From: Hydractinia symbiolongicarpus
Taxonomy: Eukaryota; Cnidaria; Hydrozoa; Anthoathecata; Hydractiniidae
Length of the DNA stretch: 64,000 nt
Assembly: GCF_029227915.1 (NCBI RefSeq)
Contig: NC_079885.1
Location: 1,302,001-1,366,000, forward strand
Direction: 5' to 3'
In this document: one piece after another, positions 49,210 to 61,500 of the stretch
Layout: every line of letters begins with the position of its first letter
How positions within the stretch are numbered: the stretch's first letter is position 1
Notes under the pieces: model-generated
The model's database searches: none
What the model saw: only the letters and a program-made list of their open reading frames with translations
What the model was told of the DNA's origin: nothing
Position numbers and translations under genes: made by a program

Positions 49210-52200
49210 AAAGAAAGTATCCAGGGAATAAACTCATTTCCCGAACGATTTTTTAAATTATTTTTTCACCACTAAAACGCATGAGACTTGTAGTTTTTAA
49301 AAATGTTTTCATTTTTGCTGAGACGCTGAATAAAAGAAGTTTAATCGCCGGCAAACGATTTTTTAAATTTATTTTTTCACCACTAAAACGCATGAGACTT
49401 GTAGTTTTCAAAAATGTTTTCATTTTTGATGAGACGCTTAATGAAAGAGGTTTAATCGCCGGCAAACGAAATCCCGCTTTTTCCCGTAAATCCGGGGCTT
49501 GGCCCGTATTGTCGAATGTATACAAAGAAAGTACCCTGTGAGTAAACTCATTTCCAGAACGATTTTTTAAATTATTTTTTCACCACTAAAACGCATAAGA
49601 CTTGTAGTTTTTAAAAATGTTTTCATTTTTGATGAGACTCTGAATAAAAGAAGTTTAATCGCCGGCAAACGAAAACCTGCGATTTCCCGTAAATCCCGGC
49701 TTGGCCCGTATAGTCAAAAGTATACAAAGAAAGTACCCAGGGAGTAAACTCATTTCCCGAACGATTTTTTAAATTATTTTTTCACCACTAAAACGCATAA
49801 GACTTGTAGTTTTTAAAAATGTTTTCATTTTTGATGAGACGCTGAATAAAAGAAGTTTAATCGCCGGCAAACGAAAACCCGCGATTTCCCGTAAATCCCG
49901 GGCTTGGCCCGTATAGTCAAAAGAATAAAAAAAAAGTACCCAGGGAGTAAACTCATTTCCCGAACGATTTTTTATATTATTTTGTTACCACTAAACGCAT
50001 GAGACTTGTAGTTTTCAAAAATATTTTCATATTTGATGGGACGCTGAATAAAAGAAGTTTAATCGCCGGCAAACGAAAATCCGCCATTTTCCGTAAATTC
50101 CGGACTCGGCCCGTATAGTCAAAAGTATACAAAGAAAGTACCCAGGGAGTAAACTCATTTCCCGAACGATTTTTTAAATTATTTTTTCACCACTAAAACG
50201 CATAAGACTTGTAGTTTTTAAAAATGTTTTCATTTTTGATGAGACGCTGAATAAAAGAAGTTTAATCGCCGGCAAACGAAAACCCGCGATTTCCCGTAAA
50301 TCCCGGGCTTGGCCCGTATAGTCAAAAGAATAAAAAAAAAGTACCCAGGGAGTAAACTCATTTCCCGAACGATTTTTTATATTATTTTGTTACCACTAAA
50401 CGCATGAGACTTGTAGTTTTCAAAAATATTTTCATATTTGATGGGACGCTGAATAAAAGAAGTTTAATCGCCGGCAAACGAAAATCCGCCATTTTCCGTA
50501 AATTCCGGACTCGGCCCGTATAGTCAAAAGTATACAAAGAAAGTACCCAGGGAGTAAACTCATTTCCCAAACGATTTTTTAAATTTATTTTTTCACCACT
50601 AAAACGCATGAGACTTGTAGTTTTCAAAAATATTTTCATATTTGATGGGACGCTGAATAAAAGAAGTTTAATCGCCGGCAAACGCAAATCCGCGATTTTC
50701 CGTAAATCCCGGACTCGGCCCGTATAGTCAAAAGTATACAAAGAAAGTACCCAGGGAGTAAACTCATTTCCCGAACGATTTTTTAAATTATTTTTTCACC
50801 ACTAAAACGCATAAGACTTGTAGTTTTTAAAAATGTTTTCATTTTTGATGAGACGCTGAATAAAAGAAGTTTAATCGCCGGCAAACGAAAACCCGCGATT
50901 TCCCGTAAATCCCGGGCTTGGCCCGTATAGTCAAAAGAATAAAAAAAAAGTACCCAGGGAGTAAACTCATTTCCCGAACGATTTTTTATATTATTTTGTT
51001 ACCACTAAACGCATGAGACTTGTAGTTTTCAAAAATATTTTCATATTTGATGGGACGCTGAATAAAAGAAGTTTAATCGCCGGCAAACGAAAATCCGCCA
51101 TTTTCCGTAAATTCCGGACTCGGCCCGTATAGTCAAAAGTATACAAAGAAAGTACCCAGGGAGTAAACTCATTTCCCAAACGATTTTTTAAATTTATTTT
51201 TTCACCACTAAAACGCATGAGACTTGTAGTTTTCAAAAATATTTTCATATTTGATGGGACGCTGAATAAAAGAAGTTTAATCGCCGGCAAACGCAAATCC
51301 GCGATTTTCCGTAAATCCCGGACTCGGCCCGTATAGTCAAAAGTATACAAAGAAAGTACCCAGGGAGTAAACTCATTTCCCGAACGATTTTTTAAATTAT
51401 TTTTTCACCACTAAAACGCATAAGACTTGTAGTTTTTAAAAATGTTTTCATTTTTGATGAGACGCTGAATAAAAGAAGTTTAATCGCCGGCAAACGAAAA
51501 CCCGCGATTTCCCGTAAATCCCGGGCTTGGCCCGTATAGTCAAAAGAATAAAAAAAAAGTACCCAGGGAGTAAACTCATTTCCCGAACGATTTTTTATAT
51601 TATTTTGTTACCACTAAACGCATGAGACTTGTAGTTTTCAAAAATATTTTCATATTTGATGGGACGCTGAATAAAAGAAGTTTAATCGCCGGCAAACGAA
51701 AATCCGCCATTTTCCGTAAATTCCGGACTCGGCCCGTATAGTCAAAAGTATACAAAGAAAGTACCCAGGGAGTAAACTCATTTCCCAAACGATTTTTTAA
51801 ATTTATTTTTTCACCACTAAAACGCATGAGACTTGTAGTTTTCAAAAATATTTTCATATTTGATGGGACGCTGAATAAAAGAAGTTTAATCGCCGGCAAA
51901 CGCAAATCCGCGATTTTCTGTAAATCCCGGACTCGGCCCGTATAGTCAAAAGTATACAAAGAAAGTACCCAGGGAGTAAACTCATTTCCCGAACGATTTT
52001 TTAAATTATTTTTTCACCACTAAAACGCATAAGACTTGTAGTTTTTAAAAATGTTTTCATTTTTGATGAGACGCTGAATAAAAGAAGTTTAATCGCCGGC
52101 AAACGAAAACCCGCGATTTCCCGTAAATCCCGGGCTTGGCCCGTATAGTCAAAAGAATAAAAGAAAAGTACCCAGGGAGTAAACTCATTTCCCGAACGAT

Positions 52201-54156
52201 TTTTTATATTATTTTGTTACCACTAAACGCATGAGACTTGTAGTTTTCAAAAATATTTTCATATTTGATGGGACGCTGAATAAAAGAAGTTTAATCGCCG
52301 GCAAACGAAAATCCGCCATTTTCCGTAAATTCCGGACTCGGCCCGTATAGTCAAAAGTATACAAAGAAAGTACCCAGGGAGTAAACTCATTTCCCAAACG
52401 ATTTTTTAAATTTATTTTTTCACCACTAAAACGCATGAGACTTGTAGTTTTCAAAAATATTTTCATATTTGATGGGACGCTGAATAAAAGAAGTTTAATC
52501 GCCGGCAAACGCAAATCCGCGATTTTCCGTAAATCCCGGACTCGGCCCGTATAGTCAAAAGTATACAAAGAAAGTACCCAGGGAGTAAACTCATTTCCCG
52601 AACGATTTTTTAAATTATTTTTTCACCACTAAAACGCATAAGACTTGTAGTTTTTAAAAATGTTTTCATTTTTGATGAGACGCTGAATAAAAGAAGTTTA
52701 ATCGCCGGCAAACGAAAACCCGCGATTTCCTGTAAATCCCGGGCTTGGCCCGTATAGTCAAAAGTATAAAAAGAAAGTATCCAGGGAGTAAACTCATTTC
52801 CCGAACGATTTTTTATATTATTTTTTTACCACTAAACGCATGAGACTTGTAGTTTTCAAAAATATTTTCATATTTGATGGGACGCTGAATAAAAGAAGTT
52901 TAATCGCCGGCAAACGAAAATCCGCGATTTTCCGTAAATCCCGGACTCGGCCCGTATAGTCAAAAGCATACAAAGAAAGTACCCAGGGAGTAAACTCATT
53001 TCCCGAACGATTTTTTAAATTTATTTTTTCACCACTAAAACGCATGAGACTTGTAGTTTTCAAAAATGTTTTCATTTTTGATGAGACGCTTAATGAAAGA
53101 GGTTTAATCGCCGGCAAACGAAATCCCGGACTCGGCCCGTATAGTCAAAAGTATACAAAGAAAGTACCCATGGAGTAAACTCATTTCCCGAACGATTTTT
53201 TACATTATTTTTTCAGCACTAAAACGCATGAGACTTGTAGTTTTTAAAAATGTTTTCATTTTCGATGAGACGGTGAATAAAAGAAGTTTAATCGCCGGCA
53301 AACGAAAACCTGCGATTTCCCGTAAATACTGGACTCGGCCCGTATAGTCAAAAGTATAATAAGAAAGTACCCAGGGTGTAAACTCATTTCCAGAACGATT
53401 TTTTAAATTATTATTTTACCACTAAAGCCCATAAGACTTGTAGTTTTTAAAAATGTTTTCATTTTTGATGAGACGCTGAATAAAAGAAGTTTAATCGCCG
53501 GCAAACGAAAACCCGCCATTTCCCGTAAACCCTGGACTCGGCCCGTATAATCAAAAGTATACAAAGAAAGTACCCATGGAGTAAACTCATTTCCCGAACG
53601 ATTTTTTAAATTATTTTTTCAGCACTAAAACGCATGAGACTTGTAGTTTTTAAAAATGTTTTCATTTTCGATGAGACGGTGAATAAAAGAAGTTTAATCG
53701 CCGGCAAACGAAAACCAGCGATTTCCCGTAAATCCTGGACTCGGCCCGTATAGTCAAAAGTATACAAAGAAAGTACCCAGGGAGTAAACTCATTTCCCGA
53801 ACGATTTTTTAATTTTTTTTTTCACCACTAAAACGCATGAGACTTGTAGGTTTCAAAAATGTTTTCATTTTTGATGAGACGCTTAAGGAAAGAGGTTTAA
53901 TCGCCGGAAAACGAAAACCCGCGATTTCCCGTAAATCCCGGGCTTGGCTCGTATAGTCGAATGTATACAAAGAAAGTACCCTGTGAGTAAACTCATTTCC
54001 AGAACGATTTTTTAAATTATTTTTTCACCACTAAAACGCATAAGACTTGTAGTTTTTAAAAATGTTTTCATTTTTGATGAGACGTTGAATAAAAGAAGTT
54101 TAATCGCCGGCAAACGAAAACCCGCGATTTCCCGTAAATCCCGGCTTGGCCCGTAT
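49210..54156. repeat. 203-bp satellite array, segment III (between LINE copies 2 and 3)
   Basis: About 24 monomers. The first part repeats segment II, including the same shortened monomer (AACGA junction at 49354-49358). The middle is a 609-bp trimer repeated four times. The last part, from about 52.8 kb, matches the flank left of LINE copy 1 at an offset of 8633 bp until an extra monomer makes it 8836 bp. No gene is seen. Confidence 0.95.
50164..52620. repeat. 609-bp trimer HOR, four near-identical copies
   Basis: Three monomers (A, B, and a B-like monomer with AAATTTATTTTTT and AACGCAAATCC) repeat with an exact 609-bp period. The variant AAAAGAATAAAA occurs at offsets of 609 bp (G at 50328, 50937, 51546 and 52155). 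I noticed only isolated differences, for example CCGTAAATC against CTGTAAATC near 51920 and a G within the A-run near 52164. This is the most homogeneous part of the array. The same trimer occurs once at 40552 and once at 43576. Confidence 0.92.
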
Positions 54157-55546
54157 TATTATTATTATTATTATTCATTTATTTATAGTTGACTAAGTAT
54201 AAATACATATATAGCTAATAAAAGCTAGTTAATGTCAACTTGAAAAGAAATATTTTAAAATATACAGTATAAATATAAGGCATAAAATATTTTTAGATAT
54301 ATACAATTTTTTAAACATTTGTGGTTGTATAAATTAAGTGAGTGTATAAGCAAATATGAAATTAGCGAGAGTACATCCGCGAGTCATATAAAACCGATTT
54401 GTGGGATGTATTTTTTACATAGTCTGCAGGAGCAGTTTGGTACCCACTTTTTAATTTGGGATTTAAAGGATTGCAAGGATGACATTTCTTTGATTCTTAC
54501 TGGAATTTGTTGCCATATTTTGTAACCGATAAAGGATAAAGTTTCTGTACCATAGTAAACTGATTTAGCATTACGGCCAGTAAATTCTCGATTATTTCTT
54601 AGATTGTATTTTGGATTATAAACAGGAAAAATATATTGCATTATTTCTGGAGCCATGTCGTTTTTTATTTTGTACATCTCAGTTGCAAGAGATTGTAGGT
54701 TTCGTTGGTGTACCGTAACAGAGCTGTCCTTATGAAGGAGGTCTGTGAAGGAAGAAGAACTGTCGCTATAGACTATCCGCAGTGCTTTTTCATGTATTCG
54801 ATTAATACGATTGTTTAGAGCTCTGTTGTGAAACATCCAAACTAGAGGGCAGTAATTGAATTGCGAAATTACGAAGGAATTCATTAATAGTTTCTTCTTA
54901 TTAAAGTTCATAAAAGATGTCATCCTTGTAAGCGCATTTAGTTTCTGACTCGCTTTTGCACAGAGTTTAGACACATGCAGATTAAATTTAAGTTTGTTAT
55001 CGATAATGACTCCAAGTAGGCGTCCATGAGTGCTGCCTTTTATTACTGAGTTGCCTATCTGTGTACTTAATATTTCATTATCGCTTAAAAGCAAATGACA
55101 CTTGTCATCATTTGCTTTCATTGCATTATTGTCAAACCATGTAAACACTTTTTCAGAAATGTTTTGAAGTTTAGTAACGACTTCCTTTGAGTCGTTACCG
55201 ATAACATATGGTGTTGTGTCGTCTGCATAGCTCGCAAATTCAATGTCATTAAAATCAAATTCAACTGAGAAAAGATCGCAGATAAATATGTTAAAAAGTA
55301 ACGGGCCTAGAATAGATCCTTGCGGCACGCCAAACAATATTTCAAGCCATGAGCTATACGAATTTTTTATCTTTACTCTTTGATATCTTCCACTCACATA
55401 ACTCATAATTAGGCGTAGGAAATACATGTCAAATCCATATGCATGAAGTTTTGCGATCAGTAAATCATGTAGGAGACAGTCAAATGCTTTAGATAAATCA
55501 GTCAGAAGGGCTCCACATGCTCAGTATTTAGAAATTTTACATTTAG
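54157..55546 (-). mobile_element. Truncated non-LTR retrotransposon (LINE), copy 3
   Basis: Same length, ends and translation as copies 1 and 2, and 8836 bp from copy 1. The left flank matches that of copy 1 over more than 1 kb (CTTAAGGAAAGAGG, CTTGTAGGTTTC, AAACCAGCG, GTAAATACTGG) except for one extra monomer. The right flank matches for 144 bp, up to the AACGA deletion junction at 55691, and then enters subtype B rather than C. Confidence 0.9.
54384..55520 (-). pseudogene. LINE reverse transcriptase C-terminal fragment, copy 3
   Basis: Identical 347-residue translation to copies 1 and 2, with the same upstream stop and truncation point. The YADD and GVPQGS boxes are intact, but motif A is only reached through codons before the first Met. 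It lacks everything N-terminal to motif A. Confidence 0.9.
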
Positions 55547-58500
55547 AAAGAAAGTATCCAGGGAATAAACTCATTTCCCGAACGATTTTTTAAATTATTT
55601 TTTCACCACTAAAACGCATGAGACTTGTAGTTTTTAAAAATGTTTTCATTTTTGCTGAGACGCTGAATAAAAGAAGTTTAATCGCCGGCAAACGATTTTT
55701 TATATTATTTTTTTACCACTAAACGCATGAGACTTGTAGTTTTCAAAAATATTTTCATATTTGATGGGACGCTGAATAAAAGAAGTTTAATCGCCGGCAA
55801 ACGAAAATCCGCGATTTCCCGTAAATCCCGGACTCGGCCCGTATAGTCAAAAGTATACAAAGAAAGTACCCAGGGAGTAAACTCATTTCCAGAACGATTT
55901 TTTAAATTTATTTTTTCACCACTAAAACGCATGAGACTTGTAGTTTTTAAAAATGTTTTCATTTTTGATGAGACGCTGAATAAAAGAAGTTTAATCGCCG
56001 GCAAACGAAAACCCGTGATTTCCCGTAAATCCCGGCTTGGCCCGTATAGTCAAAAGTATACAAAGAAAGTACCCAGGGAGTAAACTCATTTCCCGAACGA
56101 TTTTTTAAATTATTTTTTCACCACTAAAACGCATAAGACTTGTAGTTTTTAAAAATGTTTTCATTTTTGATGAGACGCTGAATAAAAGAAGTTTAATCGC
56201 CGGCAAACGAAAACCTGCGATTTCCCGTAAATCCCGGACTCGGCCCGTATAGTCAAAAGTATACAAAGAAAGTATCCAGGGAATAAACTCTTTTCCCGAA
56301 CGATTTTTTAAATTATTTTTTCACCACTAAAACGCATGAGACTTGTAGTTTTTAAAAATGTTTTCATTTTTGCTGAGACGCTGAATAAAAGAAGTTTAAT
56401 CGCCGGGAAACGGAAACCCGCGACTTCCCGTAAATCCTGGACTCGGCCCGTATAGTCAAAAGTATACAAAAAAAGTACCCAGGGAGTAAACTCATTTCCC
56501 GAACGATTTTTTAAATTATATTTTCACCACTAAAACGCATGAGACTTGTAGTTTTCAAAAATGTTTTCATTTTTGATGAGACGGTGAATGAAAGAAGTTT
56601 AATCGCCGGCAAACGAAAACCTGCGATTTCCCGTAAATCCCGGACTCGGCTCGTATAGTCAAAAGTATAATAAGAAAGTACCCAGGGTGTAAACTCATTT
56701 CCCGAACGATTTTTTAAATTATTATTTCACCACTAAAGCCCATGAGACTTGTATTTTTTAAAAATGATTTCATTTTTGATGAGACGCTGAATAAAAGAAG
56801 TTTAATCGCCGGCAAACGAAAACCCGCCATTTCCCGTAAACCCTGGACTCGGCCCGTATAATCAAAAGTATACAAAGAATGTACCCAGGGAGTAAACTCA
56901 TTTCCCGAACGATTTTTTAAATTATTTTTTCACCACTAAAACGCATGACACTTGTAGTTTTCAAAATTGTTTTCATTTTTGATGAGACGCTGAATAAAAG
57001 ACGTTTAATCGCCGGCAAACGAAAACCCGCCATTTCCCGTAAACCCCAGACTCGGCCCGCATAGTCAAAAGTATACAAAGAAAGTACCCATGGAGTAAAC
57101 TCATTTCCCGAACGATTTTTTAAATTATTATTTCCCCACTAAAACGCATGAGACTTGTAGTTTTCAAGAATGTTTTCATTTTTGATGAGACGCTGAATAA
57201 AAGTAGTTTAATCGCCGGCAAACGAAAATCTGCGATTTCCCGTAAATCCTGGACTCGGCCCGTATAGTCAAAAGTATACAAAGAAAGTACCCAGGGAGTA
57301 AACTCATTTCCCGAACGATTTTTTAAATTATTTTTTCACCACTAAAACGCATGACACTTGTAGTTTTCAAAATTGTTTTCATTTTTGATGAGACGCTGAA
57401 TAAAAGACGTTTAATCGCCGGCAAACGAAAACCCGCCATTTCCCGTAAACCCCAGACTCGGCCCGCATAGTCAAAAGTATACAAAGAAAGTACCCATGGA
57501 GTAAACTCATTTCCCGAACGATTTTTTAAATTATTATTTCCCCACTAAAACGCATGAGACTTGTAGTTTTCAAGAATGTTTTCATTTTTGATGAGACGCT
57601 GAATAAAAGCAGTTTAATCGCCGGCAAACGAAAATCTGCGATTTCCCGTAAATCCTGGACTCGGCCCGTATAGTCAAAAGTATACAAAGAAAGTACCCAG
57701 GGAGTAAACTCATTTCCCGAACGATTTTTTAAATTTTTTTTTCACCACTAAAACGCATGAGACTTGTAGTTTTCAAAAATGTTTTCATTTTTGATGAGAC
57801 GCTTAATGAAAGAGGTTTAATTGCCGGAAAATTAAAACCCGCGATTTCCCGTAAATCCCAGGCTTGGCCCGTATAGTCGAATGTATACAAAGAAAGTACC
57901 CTGTGAGTACACTCATTTCCAGAACGATTTTTTAAATTATTTTTTCACCACTAAAACGCATAAGACTTGTAGTTTTTAAAAATGTTTTCATTTTTGATGA
58001 GACGCTGAATAAAAGAAGTTTAATCGCCGGCAAACGAAAACCCGCGATTTCCCTTAATCCCGGGCTTGGCCCGTATAGTCAAAAGTATAACAAGAAAGTA
58101 CCCAGGGAGTAAACTCATTTCCCGAACGATTTTTTATATTATTTTTTTACCACTAAACGCATGAGACTTGTAGTTTTCAAAAATATTTTCATATTTGATG
58201 GGACGCTGAATAAAAGAAGTTTAATCGCCGGCAAACGAAAATCCGCGATTTTCCGTAAATCCCGGACTCGGCCCGTATAGTCAAAAGTATACAAAGAAAG
58301 TACCCAGGGAGTAAACTCATTTCCCAAACGATTTTTTAAATTATTTTTTCACCACTAAAACGCATAAGACTTGTAGTTTTTAAAAATGTTTTCATTTTTG
58401 ATGAGACGCTGAATAAAAGAAGTTTAATCGCCGGCAAACGAAAATCCGCGATTTTCCGTAAATCCCGGACTCGGCCCGTATAGTCAAAAGTATACAAAGA

Positions 58501-61500
58501 AAGTACCCAGGGAGTAAACTCATTTCCCAAACGATTTTTTAAATTATTTTTTCACCACTAAAACGCATAAGACTTGTAGTTTTTAAAAATGTTTTCATTT
58601 TTGATGAGACACTGAATAAAAGAAGTTTAATCGCCGGCAAACGAAAACCTGCGTTTTCCCGTAAATCCCGGGCTTGGCCCGTATAGTCAAAAGTATAAAA
58701 AGAAAGTACCCAGGGAGTAAACTCATTTCCCGAACGATTTTTTATATTATTTTTTTACCACTAAACGCATGAGACTTGTAATTTTCAAAATTATTTTCAT
58801 ATTTGATGGGACGCTGAATAAAAGAAGTTTAATCGCCGGCAAACAAAAATCCGCGATTTCCCGTAAATCCCGGACTCGGCCCGTATAGTCAAAAGTATAC
58901 AAAGAAAGTACCCAGGGAGTAAACTCATTTCCCGAACGATTTTTTAAATTTTTTTTTCACCACTAAAACGCATGAGACTTGTAGTTTTTAAAAATGTTTT
59001 CATTTTTGATGAGACTCTTAATGAAAGAGGTTTAATCGCCGGAAAACGAAAACCCGCGATTTTCCGTAAATCCCGGGCTTGGCCCGTATAGTCGAATGTA
59101 TACAAAGAAAGTACCCAGTGAGTAAACTCGTTTCCAGAACGATTTTTTAAATTATTTTTTCACCACTAAAACGCATAAGACTTGTACTTTTCAAAAATGT
59201 TTTCATTTTTGATGAGACGCTTAATGAAAGAGGTTTAATCGCCGGAAAACGAAAACCCGCGATTTCCCGTAAATCCCAGGCTTGGCCCGTATAATCGAAT
59301 GTATACAAAGAAAGTACCCTGTGAGTAAACTCATTTCCAGAACGATTTTTTAAATTATTTTTTCACCACTAAAACGCATAAGACTTGTAGTTTTTAAAAA
59401 TGTTTTCATTTTTGATGAGACGCTGAATAAAAGAAGTTTAATCGCCGGCAAACGAAAACCCGCGATTTCCCGTAAATCCCGGGCTTGGCCCGTATAGTCA
59501 AAAGTATAAAAAGAAAGTACCCAGGGAGTAAACTTATTTCCCGAACGATTTTTTATATTATTTTTTTACCACTAAACGCATGAGACTTGTAGTTTTCAAA
59601 AATATTTTCATATTTGATGGGACGCTGAATAAAAGAAGTTTAATCGCCGGCAAACGAAAATCCGCGATTTTCCGTAAATCCCGGACTCGGCCCGTATTGT
59701 CAAAAGTATACAAAGAAAGTACCCAGGGAGTAAACTCATTTCCCGAACGATTTTTTAAATTATTTTTTCACCACTAAAACGCATAAGACTTGTAGTTTTT
59801 AAAAATGTTTTCATTTTTGATGAGACGCTGAATAAAAGAAGTTTAATCGCCGGCAAACAAAAACCCGCGATTTCCCGTAAATCCCGGGCTTGGCCCGTAT
59901 AGTCAAAAGTATAAAAAGAAAGTACCCAGGGAGTAAACTCATTTCCCGAACGATTTTTTATATTATTTTTTTACCACTAAACGCATGAGACTTGTAGTTT
60001 TTAAAAATGTTTTCATTTTTGATGAGACGCTGAATAAAAGAAGTTTAATCGCCGGCAAACGAAAACCTGCGATTTCCCGTAAATCCCGGACTCGGCCCGT
60101 ATAGTCAAAAGTATACAAAGAAAGTATCCAGGGAATAAACTCTTTTCCCGAACGATTTTTTAAATTATTTTTTCACCACTAAAACGCATGAGACTTGTAG
60201 TTTTTAAAAATGTTTTCATTTTTGCTGAGACGCTGAATAAAAGAAGTTTAATCGCCGGGAAACGGAAACCCGCGACTTCCCGTAAATCCCGGACTCGGCC
60301 CGTATAGTCAAAAGTATACAAAAAAAGTACCCAGGGAGTAAACTCATTTCCCGAACGATTTTTTAAATTATATTTTCACCACTAAAACGCATGAGACTTG
60401 TAGTTTTCAAAAATGTTTTCATTTTTGATGAGACGGTGAATGAAAGAAGTTTAATCGCCGGCAAACGAAAACCTGCGATTTCCCGTAAATCCCGGACTCG
60501 GCCCGTATAGTCAAAAGTATAATAAGAAAGTACCCAGGGTGTAAACTCATTTCCCGAACGATTTTTTAAATTATTATTTCACCACTAAAGCCCATGAGAC
60601 TTGTATTTTTTAAAAATGATTTCATTTTTGATGAGACGCTGAATAAAAGAAGTTTAATCGCCGGCAAACGAAAACCCGCCATTTCCCGTAAACCCTGGAC
60701 TCGGCCCGTATAATCAAAAGTATACAAAGAATGTACCCAGGGAGTAAACTCATTTCCCGAACGATTTTTTAAATTATTTTTTCACCACTAAAACGCATGA
60801 CACTTGTAGTTTTCAAAATTGTTTTCATTTTTGATGAGACGCTGAATAAAAGACGTTTAATCGCCGGCAAACGAAAACCCGCCATTTCCCGTAAACCCCA
60901 GACTCGGCCCGCATAGTCAAAAGTATACAAAGAAAGTACCCATGGAGTAAACTCATTTCCCGAACGATTTTTTAAATTATTATTTCACCACTAAAACGCA
61001 TAAGACTTGTACTTTTCAAAAATGTTTTCATTTTTGATGAGACGCTTAATGAAAGAGGTTTAATCGCCGGAATACGAAAACCCGCGATTTCCCGTAAATC
61101 CCAGGCTTGGCCCGTATAATCGAATGTATACAAAGAAAGTACCCTGTGAGTAAACTCATTTCCAGAACGATTTTTTAAATTATTTTTTCACCACTAAAAC
61201 GCATAAGACTTGTAGTTTTTAAAAATGTTTTCATTTTTGATGAGACGCTGAATAAAAGAAGTTTAATCGCCGGCAAACGAAAACCCGCGATTTCCCGTAA
61301 ATCCCGGGCTTGGCCCGTATAGTCAAAAGTATAAAAAGAAAGTACCCAGGGAGTAAACTTATTTCCCGAACGATTTTTTATATTATTTTTTTACCACTAA
61401 ACGCATGAGACTTGTAGTTTTCAAAAATATTTTCATATTTGATGGGACGCTGAATAAAAGAAGTTTAATCGCCGGCAAACGAAAATCCGCGATTTTCCGT

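Larger units (their letters stand above)
45166..50163. repeat. Tandem duplication of a 2499-bp LINE-plus-satellite unit
   Basis: Copy 1 is about 45166-47664 and copy 2 about 47665-50163. Each contains one 1390-bp LINE and 1109 bp of satellite. Left-hand identity stops where TTCCAGAACG (45165) faces TTCCCGAACG (47664). On the right it continues to the single difference GACGTTG (47748) against GACGCTG (50247). Both copies share GACGTTGAATAAAAG just before the LINE, the approximately 93-bp deletion just after it, and AAAAGAATAAAAAAAAAG. Confidence 0.92.

Noticed and set aside
45321-55546. Three independent LINE insertions into a preferred satellite target
   Set aside because: Identical truncation, tail length, flanking variants and adjacent deletion require copying of one insertion. 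Target preference cannot explain a shared 5' truncation.
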